Source: Pseudomonas sp. RSB 5.4 (GTDB lineage Bacteria; Pseudomonadota; Gammaproteobacteria; Pseudomonadales; Pseudomonadaceae). Taken from it: a stretch of DNA of 64,000 bases. A program made the translations under genes and the position numbers. The DNA lies in NCBI RefSeq assembly GCF_037126175.1, contig NZ_CP146986.1, positions 496,001-560,000 of the forward strand, given 5' to 3'. Positions 36,878-45,311 of this stretch are shown here, piece after piece; the stretch's first letter is position 1, and every line of letters begins with the position of its first letter. The notes beneath the pieces were generated by a model that saw only the letters and a list, made by a program, of their open reading frames with translations, searched no databases and was not told the origin of the DNA.

Positions 36878-38197
36878 ATGAATGCAGTGATTGCTGCGGT
36901 CGGCGTCATGCTGATCCTCAGCCTGTCCCGCGTGCACGTGGTGATCGCCCTGATCGTCGGTGCGCTGGTCGGTGGCCTGACCGGTGGTCTGGGCATCGAC
37001 GCCACGCTCAAGGCGTTCAACAGCGGCCTGGGTGGCGGGGCGACGGTAGCATTGTCCTACGCGTTGCTCGGCGCTTTTGCCGTGGCGATTGCCAAGTCCG
37101 GACTGGCCCATGCGCTGGCCGACAAGGCCCTGGCGATGGTCGACCGCCAACACTCGACCGGCGGCGGCAGCGTCAAGTGGCTGCTGATCGGCCTGCTGTG
37201 GGTGGTGGCGATTGCCTCGCAGAACATCCTGCCGATCCACATTGCGTTCATCCCGCTGCTGGTGCCGCCGCTGCTCTATGTACTGACCAAGTTGCAGCTG
37301 GATCGCCGGCTCATCGCCTGCGTCATGACCTTCGGCCTGATCACCCCGTACATGGTGTTCCCGGTGGGTTTCGGCAACATCTTCCTCAACCAGATCCTGC
37401 TGGCCAACGTCAGCAAGGCCGGGGTCGATATCAGCCAGATCAACGTCATGCACGCCATGGCGATTCCGGCCCTGGGCATGGTCTTCGGCCTGTTGATGGC
37501 GGTGTTTTTCAGCTATCGGAAAAAGCGCGTTTACGATCTGGAGAAGATCGAGCAGGTCGAGCAAGTCAGCGTCGCCTACAACCCGAAGACCATTGGCATT
37601 GCCGGTCTGGCAATCGCCGCCGCGTTCATCATTCAGTTGCTGCTGGATTCGATGATTATCGGCGCACTGGCCGGGTTCCTGATCTTCTCGGCCTCGGGCA
37701 TCGTCAAGTGGCGCGAGACCGATGACCTGTTTACCGAAGGCATGAAAATGATGGCGATGATCGGCTTCATCATGATCTCTGCCTCGGGTTTCGCCGAAGT
37801 GCTCAAGGCTACCGGCGAAGTGCGCTCGCTGGTCGAAAGTGCGGCGGCGTGGATCGATCACAGTCAGGCGATCGGCGCGCTGTTGATGCTGCTGGTGGGC
37901 CTGATGGTAACCATCGGTATCGGCTCGTCGTTCTCCACGGTGCCGATTCTGGCGGCGATTTTCGTGCCGCTGTGCGTGCAGTTGGGCTTCAGCCCGATGG
38001 CCATCGTGTGCATCGTCGGCACCGCCGGGGCGCTGGGCGACACCGGCTCGCCGGCCTCGGACTCGACACTGGGCCCGACCTCCGGGCTGAACGTCGATGG
38101 CCAGCATCACCACATCTGGGACACCGTGGTCCCGACCTTCCTGCACTACAACCTGCCGCTGCTGGCGTTTGGCTGGGTGGCCGCGATGGTGTTGTAA
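36878..38197 (+). CDS. YuiF/NhaC-like transporter
   Basis: A 439-residue inner-membrane protein with about 11-12 hydrophobic segments. It resembles the Na+/H+ antiporter-like YuiF family, some members of which carry amino acids such as histidine. Motifs include a [14 protein letters not shown] half-site and the C-terminal [19 protein letters not shown] segment typical of the family. ATG at 36878 follows GAGG. It lies between TlpQ-like and CtpM-like chemoreceptors, as PA2653 does in P. aeruginosa. If the neighbourhood reflects function, the substrate may be an attractant of one of those receptors. Confidence 0.8.
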   Translation: MNAVIAAVGVMLILSLSRVHVVIALIVGALVGGLTGGLGIDATLKAFNSGLGGGATVALSYALLGAFAVAIAKSGLAHALADKALAMVDRQHSTGGGSVKWLLIGLLWVVAIASQNILPIHIAFIPLLVPPLLYVLTKLQLDRRLIACVMTFGLITPYMVFPVGFGNIFLNQILLANVSKAGVDISQINVMHAMAIPALGMVFGLLMAVFFSYRKKRVYDLEKIEQVEQVSVAYNPKTIGIAGLAIAAAFIIQLLLDSMIIGALAGFLIFSASGIVKWRETDDLFTEGMKMMAMIGFIMISASGFAEVLKATGEVRSLVESAAAWIDHSQAIGALLMLLVGLMVTIGIGSSFSTVPILAAIFVPLCVQLGFSPMAIVCIVGTAGALGDTGSPASDSTLGPTSGLNVDGQHHHIWDTVVPTFLHYNLPLLAFGWVAAMVL

Positions 38198-38209
38198 ACG
38201 CTGAAACCT

Positions 38210-38296
38210 GTGGGAGCGGGCTTGCTCGCGAATGCGGTGTATCAGAAACATAAATGTTGACTGACACGACGCCTTCGCGAGCAAGCCCGCTCCCAC
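38210..38296. repeat. REP pair
   Basis: A GTGGGAGCGGGCTTGCTCGC pair between the transporter and the CtpM-like gene. Confidence 0.9.
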
Positions 38297-38390
38297 AGGG
38301 GAATGCGGTGAATCCCCCGCTCAACTTTTGCTTGCGCGTGCCGTTAACGCCTTTAACCACGCCAATAAAACCAAAAGAGTGAGCCCCCCC

Positions 38391-40073
38391 ATGCGCTTGA
38401 GTCTCAAGGCCAAAGTCCTGTCCCTTGCCGTCCTGCCGGTGCTGCTCTTTGCGCTGGTCATCAGCCTGACCACGCTGTTCATTCTCCAGCAACAGGCGCA
38501 CACCGAAGTCGAACAGACCCGCGAGCGCCTGCTGGCCGACGCCAAGGCCACGCTGCAAAGTTACGTCGCCGTGGCGATGACCACGATCAAGCCGCTGTAC
38601 GACGCTGCCGCCCCCGGTGACAACGCGGCGCGGGCGCAGGCGATCAAGCTGCTGTCGGGCATCCGCTACGGCAAGGACGGCTACTTCTTCGGCTACGACT
38701 CCGAGACCGTGCGCCTGTTCAAGGCCAACGATCCCGAAGGCGTGGGCAAAAGTTTCAAGGACAACCGTGACCCGAACGGCGTCTACGTCAACCTCGGCCT
38801 GGTGAAAGTGGCGAAGGACGGCACCCACTATCTGCAATACAGCTCGCCACTGCCGGGCAATGCCAACGTGCTGGTGCCGAAACTCGGTTACACCGAGTAC
38901 CTGGCGAAATGGGACATGGCGGTCGGTACCTCGGTCAACCTCGACGGCATCGAAGCGCAAGTCGCGGTGGTGCAGGCGCAAGTGCAGGAGCGCATGGAAG
39001 GGGTGATCCTCAGCATCGTTGGTGTGGCGCTGGTGGTGCTGTTGGTGATTGCCATCGCGGGGATGCTGCTGGCCAACACCATTCTGCGCCCGCTGAACCT
39101 GATGAAAGCCAACCTCGACGACATCGCGGCGGGCGAGGGCGATCTGACCCGTCGGCTGAACATCACCAGCCAGGACGAACTCGGCGAACTGGCTGGCTCG
39201 TTCAACCGTTTCGTCGACAAGATCCACGGTCTGGTGCGGCAGATCACCGAGATGACCACGCAACTGACCGGCCTGGTGACCCAGGTTTCCGATCAGGCTC
39301 AGCGTTCCGATCAGGCGATGGAGCGTCAGCGCCACGAGACCGATCAGGTCGCCACGGCGATCAACGAGATGTCCGCCGCTGCTCAGGAAGTTGCCAAGAG
39401 CGCGCAGAACGCCGCCGTCGCCGCGCAGCAGACCGATGAAGAAGGCCAGAGCGCCAAACGCGTGGTGGCTGGCAGCATCAAACAGATTCATGCGCTGGTG
39501 GATGACATTCGCAGCAGCGGCGTGTCGCTCGACAGCCTGCAGCAGGACGTGTCGTCGATTGTCGGCGTGCTCGGGGTGATCCGCTCGATTGCCGAGCAGA
39601 CCAACCTGCTGGCCCTGAACGCGGCGATTGAAGCGGCGCGCGCCGGGGAGGCCGGGCGTGGCTTTGCGGTGGTGGCGGACGAAGTGCGAGCACTGGCCAG
39701 CCGCACGCAGATCAGCACCCAGGAAATTCAGGGCATGATCGATCGCCTGCAGGCCGGCACGCAGTCGGCAGTCGAGGCGATGCGCCGTTCCAGTGAAGCG
39801 GGCGATGGCACCTCGGCGCAGGCCAATCAGGCCGGGGCGTCGCTGGACGCCATGGCTGACCTGATCGCGACCATCAACTCGATGAACGCGCAGATCGCCA
39901 GCGCAGCCGAGGAACAAACCGCGGTGGCCGAAGAGATCAACCGCAGCGTGCATCAGATCGCGGTGGCGGTGGACAGCGTGGCGGATGAGACCCAGTTGGG
40001 CGCGCAGACTTCGCGCAGCCTGGCCGAACTTGGCCGGCGATTGGGCAAACTGGTGGGCCAGTTCCGTATTTAA
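38391..40073 (+). CDS. ctpM: sCache methyl-accepting chemotaxis protein (CtpM-like)
   Basis: A 560-residue chemoreceptor. A membrane helix (about 10-33), a compact periplasmic single-Cache domain of about 150 residues ([15 protein letters not shown]), a second helix (about 203-225), HAMP ([25 protein letters not shown]) and a signalling hairpin with the tip [23 protein letters not shown] at 38391 is chosen; an in-frame TTG lies 21 codons upstream. Size, domain type and position match P. aeruginosa CtpM (PA2652), the malate receptor. The actual ligand is not shown by sequence alone. Confidence 0.86.
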   Translation: MRLSLKAKVLSLAVLPVLLFALVISLTTLFILQQQAHTEVEQTRERLLADAKATLQSYVAVAMTTIKPLYDAAAPGDNAARAQAIKLLSGIRYGKDGYFFGYDSETVRLFKANDPEGVGKSFKDNRDPNGVYVNLGLVKVAKDGTHYLQYSSPLPGNANVLVPKLGYTEYLAKWDMAVGTSVNLDGIEAQVAVVQAQVQERMEGVILSIVGVALVVLLVIAIAGMLLANTILRPLNLMKANLDDIAAGEGDLTRRLNITSQDELGELAGSFNRFVDKIHGLVRQITEMTTQLTGLVTQVSDQAQRSDQAMERQRHETDQVATAINEMSAAAQEVAKSAQNAAVAAQQTDEEGQSAKRVVAGSIKQIHALVDDIRSSGVSLDSLQQDVSSIVGVLGVIRSIAEQTNLLALNAAIEAARAGEAGRGFAVVADEVRALASRTQISTQEIQGMIDRLQAGTQSAVEAMRRSSEAGDGTSAQANQAGASLDAMADLIATINSMNAQIASAAEEQTAVAEEINRSVHQIAVAVDSVADETQLGAQTSRSLAELGRRLGKLVGQFRI

Positions 40074-40091
40074 GGTTGCTGCAAAAACTTT

Positions 40092-40178
40092 GTGGGAGCG
40101 GGCTTGCTCGCGAAGGCGTCGTGTCAGATACAGAATCGTTGACTGACACGACGCCTTCGCGAGCAAGCCCGCTCCCAC
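40092..40178. repeat. REP pair with extended stem
   Basis: A GTGGGAGCGGGCTTGCTCGC pair. The spacer adds GGCGTCGTGTCAG/CTGACACGACGCC, making a long near-perfect hairpin between the convergent CtpM-like and LysR genes. Confidence 0.9.
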
Positions 40179-40197
40179 ATTGGGTTTTGTGCAAGGC

Positions 40198-41133
40198 TCA
40201 TGGTCTGTCCCAGTAGGGCACTTCGCCGAAGCACTCGACGAAGAAATCAATCACCGTCCGCACCTTGACCGACAGCCGCCGACTCCCCGGCCACAGCACC
40301 GCGATCTGCTGCGGTTCGAGGCTGTTCGACACCTGATGGTCCCCCAGCACCGGTACCAGCCTGCCTTCGCGCACCGCTTCACCAATCAGCCATGACGGAA
40401 ACATCACCAACCCGAGGCCTTGCTCGGCCGCTTGGGTGAGGGTGTCGGCGTGGTTGCCGGTGATCGGGCCTTTGACCGAGTAGGGCGTCCAGTCGCCCTG
40501 ATCCCGCCGGAAAAACCAGCGTTGCTGACCGGTCGCGCCTTTGTAGGCCAGGCATTGGTGCTGCGCCAGATCCTCCGGGTGTTGCGGTGTGCCGTGGCGC
40601 TTCAGATAAGCCGGGCTGGCCGCGACCTGGAAACGGTGCGGCGCGAGAATCCGCGCCTGCATGCTCGAGTCGTGCATCGGGCCGATGCGGAACAGCAGGT
40701 CGGCGCCTTCCTGCAACGGGTCGACGTAATGGTCGGTCTGCTGGATGTCCAGTTGCAGCTTCGGATAGCGCGCGCACAACTGACCGAGCCACGGTGTCAG
40801 ATGGCGTTGGCCGAACACCACCGGCGCGTTGATCCGCACCAGCCCGGTGGGTTCGCTTTGCTGTTCCTGCAACGCCTGCTCGGCTTCTTCCAGTTGCACC
40901 AGAACCAGCCGCGCATGGTGGCCGAGCATGCGCCCGGCCTCGGTCGGCGTCACGGCGCGGGTGTGGCGGTAGAGCAATTGCTGGTTCAGCGCCTGCTCCA
41001 TCAACTGGATCTGCCGCGAGATCGAAGAGGGCGCCACGCCCTCGCGCCGGGCGACTTCGGAAAAACTGCCGTGGTCGAGCACCGCCACAAATAGCCTCAG
41101 CGCTTTGAAGCCCAGTTCATTCAGCCCGTGCAT
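40198..41133 (-). CDS. LysR-family transcriptional regulator
   Basis: A 311-residue regulator. The N-terminal winged helix (about 8-67, LRLFVAVLDHGSFSEVARREGVAPSSISRQIQ) is followed by a two-lobed effector domain (about 95-300). ATG at 41133 follows AGGA. It is divergent from the two YdcZ/DUF606 transporter genes, with 111 bases between starts. LysR regulators usually control the divergently transcribed neighbour, so these transporters are the likely targets. The inducer is unknown. Confidence 0.92.
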   Translation of the reverse strand: MHGLNELGFKALRLFVAVLDHGSFSEVARREGVAPSSISRQIQLMEQALNQQLLYRHTRAVTPTEAGRMLGHHARLVLVQLEEAEQALQEQQSEPTGLVRINAPVVFGQRHLTPWLGQLCARYPKLQLDIQQTDHYVDPLQEGADLLFRIGPMHDSSMQARILAPHRFQVAASPAYLKRHGTPQHPEDLAQHQCLAYKGATGQQRWFFRRDQGDWTPYSVKGPITGNHADTLTQAAEQGLGLVMFPSWLIGEAVREGRLVPVLGDHQVSNSLEPQQIAVLWPGSRRLSVKVRTVIDFFVECFGEVPYWDRP

Positions 41134-41244
41134 GGAATCGTCCTGCTGTGCGAGTTGCGCAAAAGTGTTGTCTGGATGCTCCCATTTATCGCACAGCGGC
41201 GCCAGCCGATAATCCGCGCCATCGTTTACTTGCGTGGGTTTTGG

Positions 41245-41733
41245 ATGATGCAGACGTTGGAAGAAGTGAGTGTGGCGGCGCCGGCGACTCGGCCGGGGTT
41301 GCGCCTGTTGTTGCTGCCGCTGGTGATTCTGGCCGGCATGGGTCTGTCGGTGGAGGCCGGGTTGCTGGGGCCGTTGGGGGAGCAGGTCGGACATCTGTGG
41401 GCGACTTTGAGCATCTTCGGCGTGGGTTCGGCGATTCTGTTTTTGCTGCTGTTGTTCGCCGGCCCGCAGAAAGGCCCGGCGCTGACTGACCTGCCGCGCT
41501 GGCAGTTGATCGGCGGACTCCTCGGGCCGATCTATGTGGTGGTGCTGACCCTGGCGACACCGCATATCGGGATTGCGATGACGATGATCGCGATTTTGTC
41601 CGGGCAGGTCGGCAAGAGTGTGCTGATCGACCATTTCGGCTGGTTCGGCGCGACGCGCAAGAAGGTCAATGCCGAGCGGTGGCTGGCATTGGGGTTGATT
41701 GTGGTGGCATTGGTTCTGATTGCGCGGGGTTGA
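41245..41733 (+). CDS. YdcZ/DUF606-family small membrane transporter, first of a pair
   Basis: A 162-residue protein of four to five hydrophobic helices from the DMT superfamily (DUF606, YdcZ). The last part, SGQVGKSVLIDHFGWFG, is the family signature. ATG at 41245 (or 41248) follows a GG-rich stretch rather than a clear ribosome site. The next gene, two bases after the stop, encodes a second homologue, so the functional unit may be a heterodimer of two halves. Substrate unknown. Confidence 0.85.
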   Translation: MMQTLEEVSVAAPATRPGLRLLLLPLVILAGMGLSVEAGLLGPLGEQVGHLWATLSIFGVGSAILFLLLLFAGPQKGPALTDLPRWQLIGGLLGPIYVVVLTLATPHIGIAMTMIAILSGQVGKSVLIDHFGWFGATRKKVNAERWLALGLIVVALVLIARG

Positions 41734-41735
41734 AG

Positions 41736-42191
41736 ATGAGTCTGGTTATTTTGTTGGCAGTGGTGGTGTTGGCGGGCGCGGTGTTGAGTGTCCAGGCGGC
41801 GATCAATGGACGGCTCGGTGAAAGCGTCGGGGTGTTGCGCAGCAGTTTGCTGACGTTTTTCGTCGGGGCGGTGATCACCGGGTTGTTGATTGTGTTTTTT
41901 GAGCCGGCCCATGCGGTGAGTTTGCTCGATGTGCCGAAGTGGCAGGTCTGCGGGGCGCTTTTTGGGGTGGTTTACATGATGGTGATGGTCGGCGCAGTGC
42001 CTGTTGTCGGGACGGCGGTGGCGACTGTTGCGGTGATTGTTGGTCAACTTGGGATGGGGATGTTGATTGATAATTTTGGCTGGTTGGGGAATCCGGCGAT
42101 CGAGCTTTCGTCTTCGCGGGTGTTGGCGATGGTTTGTCTGGGGTTGGCTTTGGTCTTTATGTATCGGAGTAGTGTTCGTCGTTCTGATTGA
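41736..42191 (+). CDS. YdcZ/DUF606-family small membrane transporter, second of a pair
   Basis: A 151-residue protein with the same fold as the preceding one: QAAINGRLGESVGVLRSSLLTFFVGA near the start and VGQLGMGMLIDNFGWLG near the end. ATG at 41736 lies two bases after the first gene's stop, so the genes are translationally coupled. Neighbouring GC3 and codon use are similar for both. Paired short DMT proteins often work as hetero-oligomers. The substrate is unknown. Confidence 0.86.
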   Translation: MSLVILLAVVVLAGAVLSVQAAINGRLGESVGVLRSSLLTFFVGAVITGLLIVFFEPAHAVSLLDVPKWQVCGALFGVVYMMVMVGAVPVVGTAVATVAVIVGQLGMGMLIDNFGWLGNPAIELSSSRVLAMVCLGLALVFMYRSSVRRSD

Positions 42192-42476
42192 GTTTTGGGT
42201 GTATATCCGTTTTTTTGGTGAAGGCTGATTAGGGTTCCGCCCTTACGGCGGGTCACTTTTGGCAAACGCCCCAAAAGTAACCAAAAGGTCTGTGCCCTGA
42301 CGTTCGGCCCTCGCTTAGGCTCGGGTTCCTTCGCTCCGGGATTCATCCGGGGGGCAGCGCCTACGGTTTGCTTCGCTGCACCTCCTCTCGCTGTGTTTGG
42401 CTGCGCCAAACGGTCGCTGCGCTCCCACCCCCGGATAAATCCCTCCACTCAGCCTGCCGACGGGCCCTGAGATCAA
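42192..42476 (+). repeat. Left copy of a ~285-bp repeat element (inverted pair)
   Basis: It starts with GGGTGTATATCCGTTTTTTT and contains a hairpin CACTTTTGG/CCCAAAAGT, then CTCGGGTTCCTTCGCTCCGG, GGTTTGCTTCGCTGCACCTC and CCCCCGGATAAATCCCTCC. The same blocks occur in the same order on the minus strand at 42833-43117. No open reading frame with coding bias was found. It begins directly after the second DUF606 gene. Confidence 0.75.
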
Positions 42477-42549
42477 AAGCGGTACTCGAGCTAACGCTCA
42501 TTGTGTTGAGTGGGGCGGCTTCGCCGCGTGGGGTGCACGCTCTCTAAAT

Positions 42550-42763
42550 TGTAGGAGCCAGCCTGCTGGCGATGGCGGCCTACGAGCCGACCAATCTCTT
42601 GCGGATGCACCCGGCCCAACTGTGGGAGCGGGCTTGCTCGCGAAGGCGGCCTGCCAGCCGACCAATCTCTTGCTGATGCACCTGGCCCAACTGTGGGAGC
42701 GGGCTTGCTCGCGAAGGCGGCCTGTCAGCCGACCAATCTCCAACTGAATACACCCAATCCCAT
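42550..42763 (+). repeat. 71-bp tandem repeat containing REP cores (3 copies)
   Basis: Units begin at 42550, 42621 and 42692. Each starts with a GTAGGAGC or GTGGGAGC REP half, followed by GGCGGCCT..AGCCGACCAATCTC and a GATGCAC..GGCCCAA-like tail. Copies two and three carry the same GTGGGAGCGGGCTTGCTCGC half, all in the same orientation, unlike the inverted pairs elsewhere. The third copy is degenerate after its first ~45 bases. Confidence 0.8.
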
Positions 42764-42800
42764 GTAGGAGCTGCCGAAGGCTGCGATCTTTTGATCCGAT
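42763..42800 (+). repeat. REP half-site, ‘GTAGGAGCTGCCGAAGGCTGCGATC’ type
   Basis: Single copy of the repeat family also seen at 8828-8930, directly after the tandem array. Another degenerate copy lies on the minus strand at about 43141-43192. Confidence 0.65.
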
Positions 42801-42832
42801 TTGGCTTTGGCTTTGGCTTTTGATGTGGCTTT

Positions 42833-43117
42833 TGATCTTCAGCCCCTTCGGCAGGCCGAGCGGAGGTGTTCATCCGGGGGTTAGGCGCGCAGCGCCATGC
42901 GGCGAAGCCGCATCCATCGAGAGGAGGTGCAGCGAAGCAAACCGGAGGCGATGCCCCCGGATGGACACCGTAGCGAGGGAACACTGAGCCTCAGCGAAGT
43001 GCCGTACGCCGGGGCAAAGCCTTTTGGGTTACCTTTTCGGCGTTTGGAAAAGGTGACTCGCTGTAAGAGCGAAACCGCCAGCGGCAGCACCCGAAAAAAC
43101 GGATATACACCCAATCC
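42833..43117 (-). repeat. Right copy of the ~285-bp repeat element (inverted pair)
   Basis: Read on the minus strand it repeats the left copy: GGGTGTATATCCG start, an ACCTTTTCC/GGAAAAGGT-like hairpin, GGTTTGCTTCGCTGCACCTC and the GCCTGCCGA...GGGCTGA end. Identity is moderate overall but block order and spacing are conserved. Together with the left copy it forms a long inverted repeat with a ~356-bp loop. Confidence 0.75.
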
Positions 43118-43250
43118 CCAAGATCCAAATCGCACCCAAGCAAAATCAAAAGATCGTCCGAACGCGGCCCGAGCCTTCGTCAGCTCCTACACTGGTATTT
43201 ACGGCTTATCCCAAAAGCCCAGACAACCACCAAAAAAGGAGTCTGCCCCC

Positions 43251-43418
43251 ATGCCCGATAGAAAATGCGACTGCCCCAACTGCAAATGCACCATCAAAGA
43301 AGGCGACCACTCTTACGCCGTACACGGCAAACACTACTGCTGCGAGGCCTGCGCGCACCACCACAAGGGCGGTGAAGAGTGTTCAAGCAAGGGCTGCCAT
43401 TGCGCCCACCCCAAATAA
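43251..43418 (+). CDS. Bacterial metallothionein, 10 Cys
   Basis: A 55-residue Cys- and His-rich protein. Cys residues lie at 6, 8, 11, 13, 30, 31, 34, 44, 49 and 51, in CxCxxCxC, CCxxC and CxC arrangements. This is the Pseudomonas/cyanobacterial metallothionein pattern for Zn or Cd binding. ATG at 43251 follows a GGAG site; the open frame extends far upstream but through the repeat element, so the longer start is rejected. It is convergent with a 90-aa hypothetical gene, with a hairpin between them. Confidence 0.92.
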   Translation: MPDRKCDCPNCKCTIKEGDHSYAVHGKHYCCEACAHHHKGGEECSSKGCHCAHPK

Positions 43419-43430
43419 TCCCGCGCAAAA

Positions 43431-43456
43431 AAAGTGGAGCCTAATCAGGCTCCACT
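43431..43456 (-). terminator. Terminator hairpin after the 90-aa hypothetical gene
   Basis: GTGGAGCCT and AGGCTCCAC flank a 4-base loop, with seven A bases to the left that read as a T-run on the minus strand. The minus-strand gene's stop codon lies inside the hairpin. It may also limit read-through from the metallothionein gene. Confidence 0.75.
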
Positions 43457-43713
43457 TGCAGTTTCAGGCTTTCATCATCCAGCCGTTCGGTACGGCGTAC
43501 CGTGCCTTGCAGTCGTCGACCGTCGACCCTGACCACCACGGTTTTCGCCTGGTCGAGATCTTCCGGTAACGGCGCCGGCACGCGCAGGGCGAAGCTATAC
43601 GGATCGTCTTCGACAGCCTCAAGACCCACCTGACAGTCCACGCTTTTGGTAATACGACCGAACAGAGTGTCCAGTCCGTAATCCAGATGTGCCGGGCTGA
43701 AGATGCTGGTCAT
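43441..43713 (-). CDS. Small conserved hypothetical protein
   Basis: A 90-residue, acidic and soluble protein with no recognisable family. It has no signal peptide or membrane segment, and a beta-rich C-terminal half (TVVVRVDGRRLQGTVRRTERL) that could be an OB- or PilZ-like fold. ATG at 43713 has a weak GGGGG upstream element. The coding bias fits the neighbours. It ends within a terminator hairpin that separates it from the metallothionein gene. Confidence 0.7.
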   Translation of the reverse strand: MTSIFSPAHLDYGLDTLFGRITKSVDCQVGLEAVEDDPYSFALRVPAPLPEDLDQAKTVVVRVDGRRLQGTVRRTERLDDESLKLQVEPD

Positions 43714-43753
43714 TGTGTACGCCCCCAAAGAGTCCCCATTGCCTGGCGAGAGT

Positions 43754-43981
43754 CTAGCTCGCCGGTCGCCATGTGACGTTTTCCACGCCGAATTTCTCCG
43801 CCATCGGTTTGCTGGTCTTTTGTACCTTTTCCCGGCCGAAACGCGGGATGCGACCCACGCCGGCGTCGCAGCTTGCCCAGTGCCACGCCTCGGCGTTGTC
43901 CATTTTGTCCGAACGGATAATGAACGACTTGGGCGTGCCGTGAAGGGTGTAGTCGATGACAAACAGTTTTGCGTTGTTCAT
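43754..43981 (-). CDS. Small Pseudomonas-type protein (possibly DUF6555)
   Basis: A 75-residue protein beginning MNNAKLFVIDYTLHGTPKSF with a middle segment AWHWASCDAGVGRIPRFGRE. This pattern fits a small family found mainly in Pseudomonas, which I recall as DUF6555; the name is from memory. ATG at 43981 follows a strong GGAGGA site. There is no signal peptide and no known role. A distinct gene, not obviously linked to the 90-aa protein 40 bases downstream, although the two share direction and may be co-transcribed. Confidence 0.75.
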   Translation of the reverse strand: MNNAKLFVIDYTLHGTPKSFIIRSDKMDNAEAWHWASCDAGVGRIPRFGREKVQKTSKPMAEKFGVENVTWRPAS

Positions 43982-44127
43982 AAAGCCCGTAATCCTCCCT
44001 GTGGTATTAGAAGGATCACCGCGCACCGGGAAAATTCACTCGGATTGTCCGACGGTATCTATCGTTGGCGACGCATGGGCGCAGTGGTTAACATGGCCGC
44101 TCCGCCAACCCCCAATGATTGCTCGCC

Positions 44128-44895
44128 ATGGCCCTCGCCGCCCCCCCTGATTTGAGTGATACCGATGTCCCGGTGCAGCCGCTGGCGCGCACGTATCCGC
44201 GTGGCTTGTTCATCGAGCCGCACGAGCATGTCTGGGGGCAGTTGCTGTATGCGATGAGCGGGGTGATGTGGGTCGAGACGCCGCATGAGGCGCTGGTGGT
44301 GCCGCCGCAGCGGGCGGTGTGGTTGCCGCCCGGGGTGCCGCATGGGATTCGGGTGGTGTCGGACTTGCAGATGCGCAACATTTACCTGCGACCGGTGCTG
44401 GCGGCGACACTGGATTCTACCGTGCAGGTGATCGAGGTCGGTGGGCTGTTGCGTGAGTTGATCGTCGGGCTGGTGGAGCAGGGCGACAGCGGCGAGCCGG
44501 CCTATTACGAGGCCCTGGTCGGGCTGGCGCTACTGGAACTCAAGCGCGCCCGGCGCTCGCAACTGAAGATCCCGCTGCCGGACGATTCCGACCGGCGCCT
44601 GATGAATTTGTGCCAGGCGGTGATGGTGGCACCGTCGCTGGAGATCCCGTTCGAGCAGCACGCGGAAAACGCCGGGGCCAGCGTGCGCACGCTGGCGCGG
44701 TTGTTCAAGGACAGCCTGGGCATGGGCTTCGCCGAATGGCGGCGGCAGGTGCAACTGGCGACGGCGGTGGCCGAGTTGATTCAGGGCGTGCCAGTGAGTG
44801 CGATTGCTCGCGAGCTGGGGTATTCGCCGAGCAGTTTCAGTGACATGTTCCGGCGCGAGCTGGGTGTGGCGCCTTCGCAATTTATGACCACCTGA
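44128..44895 (+). CDS. AraC-family transcriptional regulator with cupin sensor domain
   Basis: A 255-residue regulator. The N-terminus (about 20-100) is an AraC-type cupin (FIEPHEHVWGQLLYAMSG). The C-terminus (about 160-250) holds two helix-turn-helix motifs (GASVRTLARLFKDSLG and ARELGYSPSSFSDMFRRELG). ATG at 44128 is chosen. An in-frame TTG nine bases earlier is less likely. It resembles the NimR/YeaM type. A REP pair follows. The likely target is not clear from context, because the downstream gene is a small membrane protein. Confidence 0.88.
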   Translation: MALAAPPDLSDTDVPVQPLARTYPRGLFIEPHEHVWGQLLYAMSGVMWVETPHEALVVPPQRAVWLPPGVPHGIRVVSDLQMRNIYLRPVLAATLDSTVQVIEVGGLLRELIVGLVEQGDSGEPAYYEALVGLALLELKRARRSQLKIPLPDDSDRRLMNLCQAVMVAPSLEIPFEQHAENAGASVRTLARLFKDSLGMGFAEWRRQVQLATAVAELIQGVPVSAIARELGYSPSSFSDMFRRELGVAPSQFMTT

Positions 44896-44906
44896 GCGCA
44901 ACTCTT

Positions 44907-44992
44907 GTGGGAGCGGGCTTGCTCGCGAAAGCGTTATGTCTGTGAAGAATAAGAGACTGACCCGCCGCCTTCGCGAGCAAGCCCGCTCCCAC
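44907..44992. repeat. REP pair
   Basis: A GTGGGAGCGGGCTTGCTCGC pair downstream of the AraC-type regulator. Confidence 0.88.
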
Positions 44993-45106
44993 AGGGGACA
45001 GCAGTGAACTCACGGATTTGGCCGAAATTCAGAAGTCCTTGGCCGACGCCTCCGCTCATCCTTCCCTAGACTCTGCCCATTGTCTTTTCGCGGCGGAGTT
45101 TCCTCC

Positions 45107-45280
45107 ATGAACTATCTGATTTCGCTGGCCATCGGTCTGGGTGTCGGCCTGCTCTATGGCGCGCTGAATTTCCGTTCCCCGGCGCCACCGGCCATTGCGC
45201 TGGTGGGGCTGCTGGGCATGCTCGCGGGTGAGCAGTTGTGGCCGATGGGCCGGCAACTGGTCGCCGGTTGGTGGTCCTGA
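45107..45280 (+). CDS. XapX-domain small membrane protein
   Basis: A 57-residue protein with two hydrophobic segments (about residues 3-19 and 28-45) and the RSPAPPAIALVGLLGMLAGEQ centre of XapX proteins (DUF1427). It has a GGAG ribosome site before ATG 45107. XapX proteins are small inner-membrane proteins of unclear role. It is 31 bases upstream of an MDR oxidoreductase gene in the same direction, so they may be co-transcribed. Confidence 0.85.
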   Translation: MNYLISLAIGLGVGLLYGALNFRSPAPPAIALVGLLGMLAGEQLWPMGRQLVAGWWS

Positions 45281-45311
45281 ACTGTCCTTTTTTCCTTTGG
45301 TGGATGTCCTC

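Noticed and set aside
37989..40250. 753-codon minus-strand frame through the CtpM-like gene
   Set aside because: It passes through REP sequences and has no recognisable domain; the plus-strand chemoreceptor has full domain support.
42897..43250. Upstream extension of the metallothionein frame by 118 codons
   Set aside because: It reads through the inverted repeat element, which is present elsewhere in a non-coding position. The internal ATG at 43251 has a ribosome site and starts the family-like sequence.
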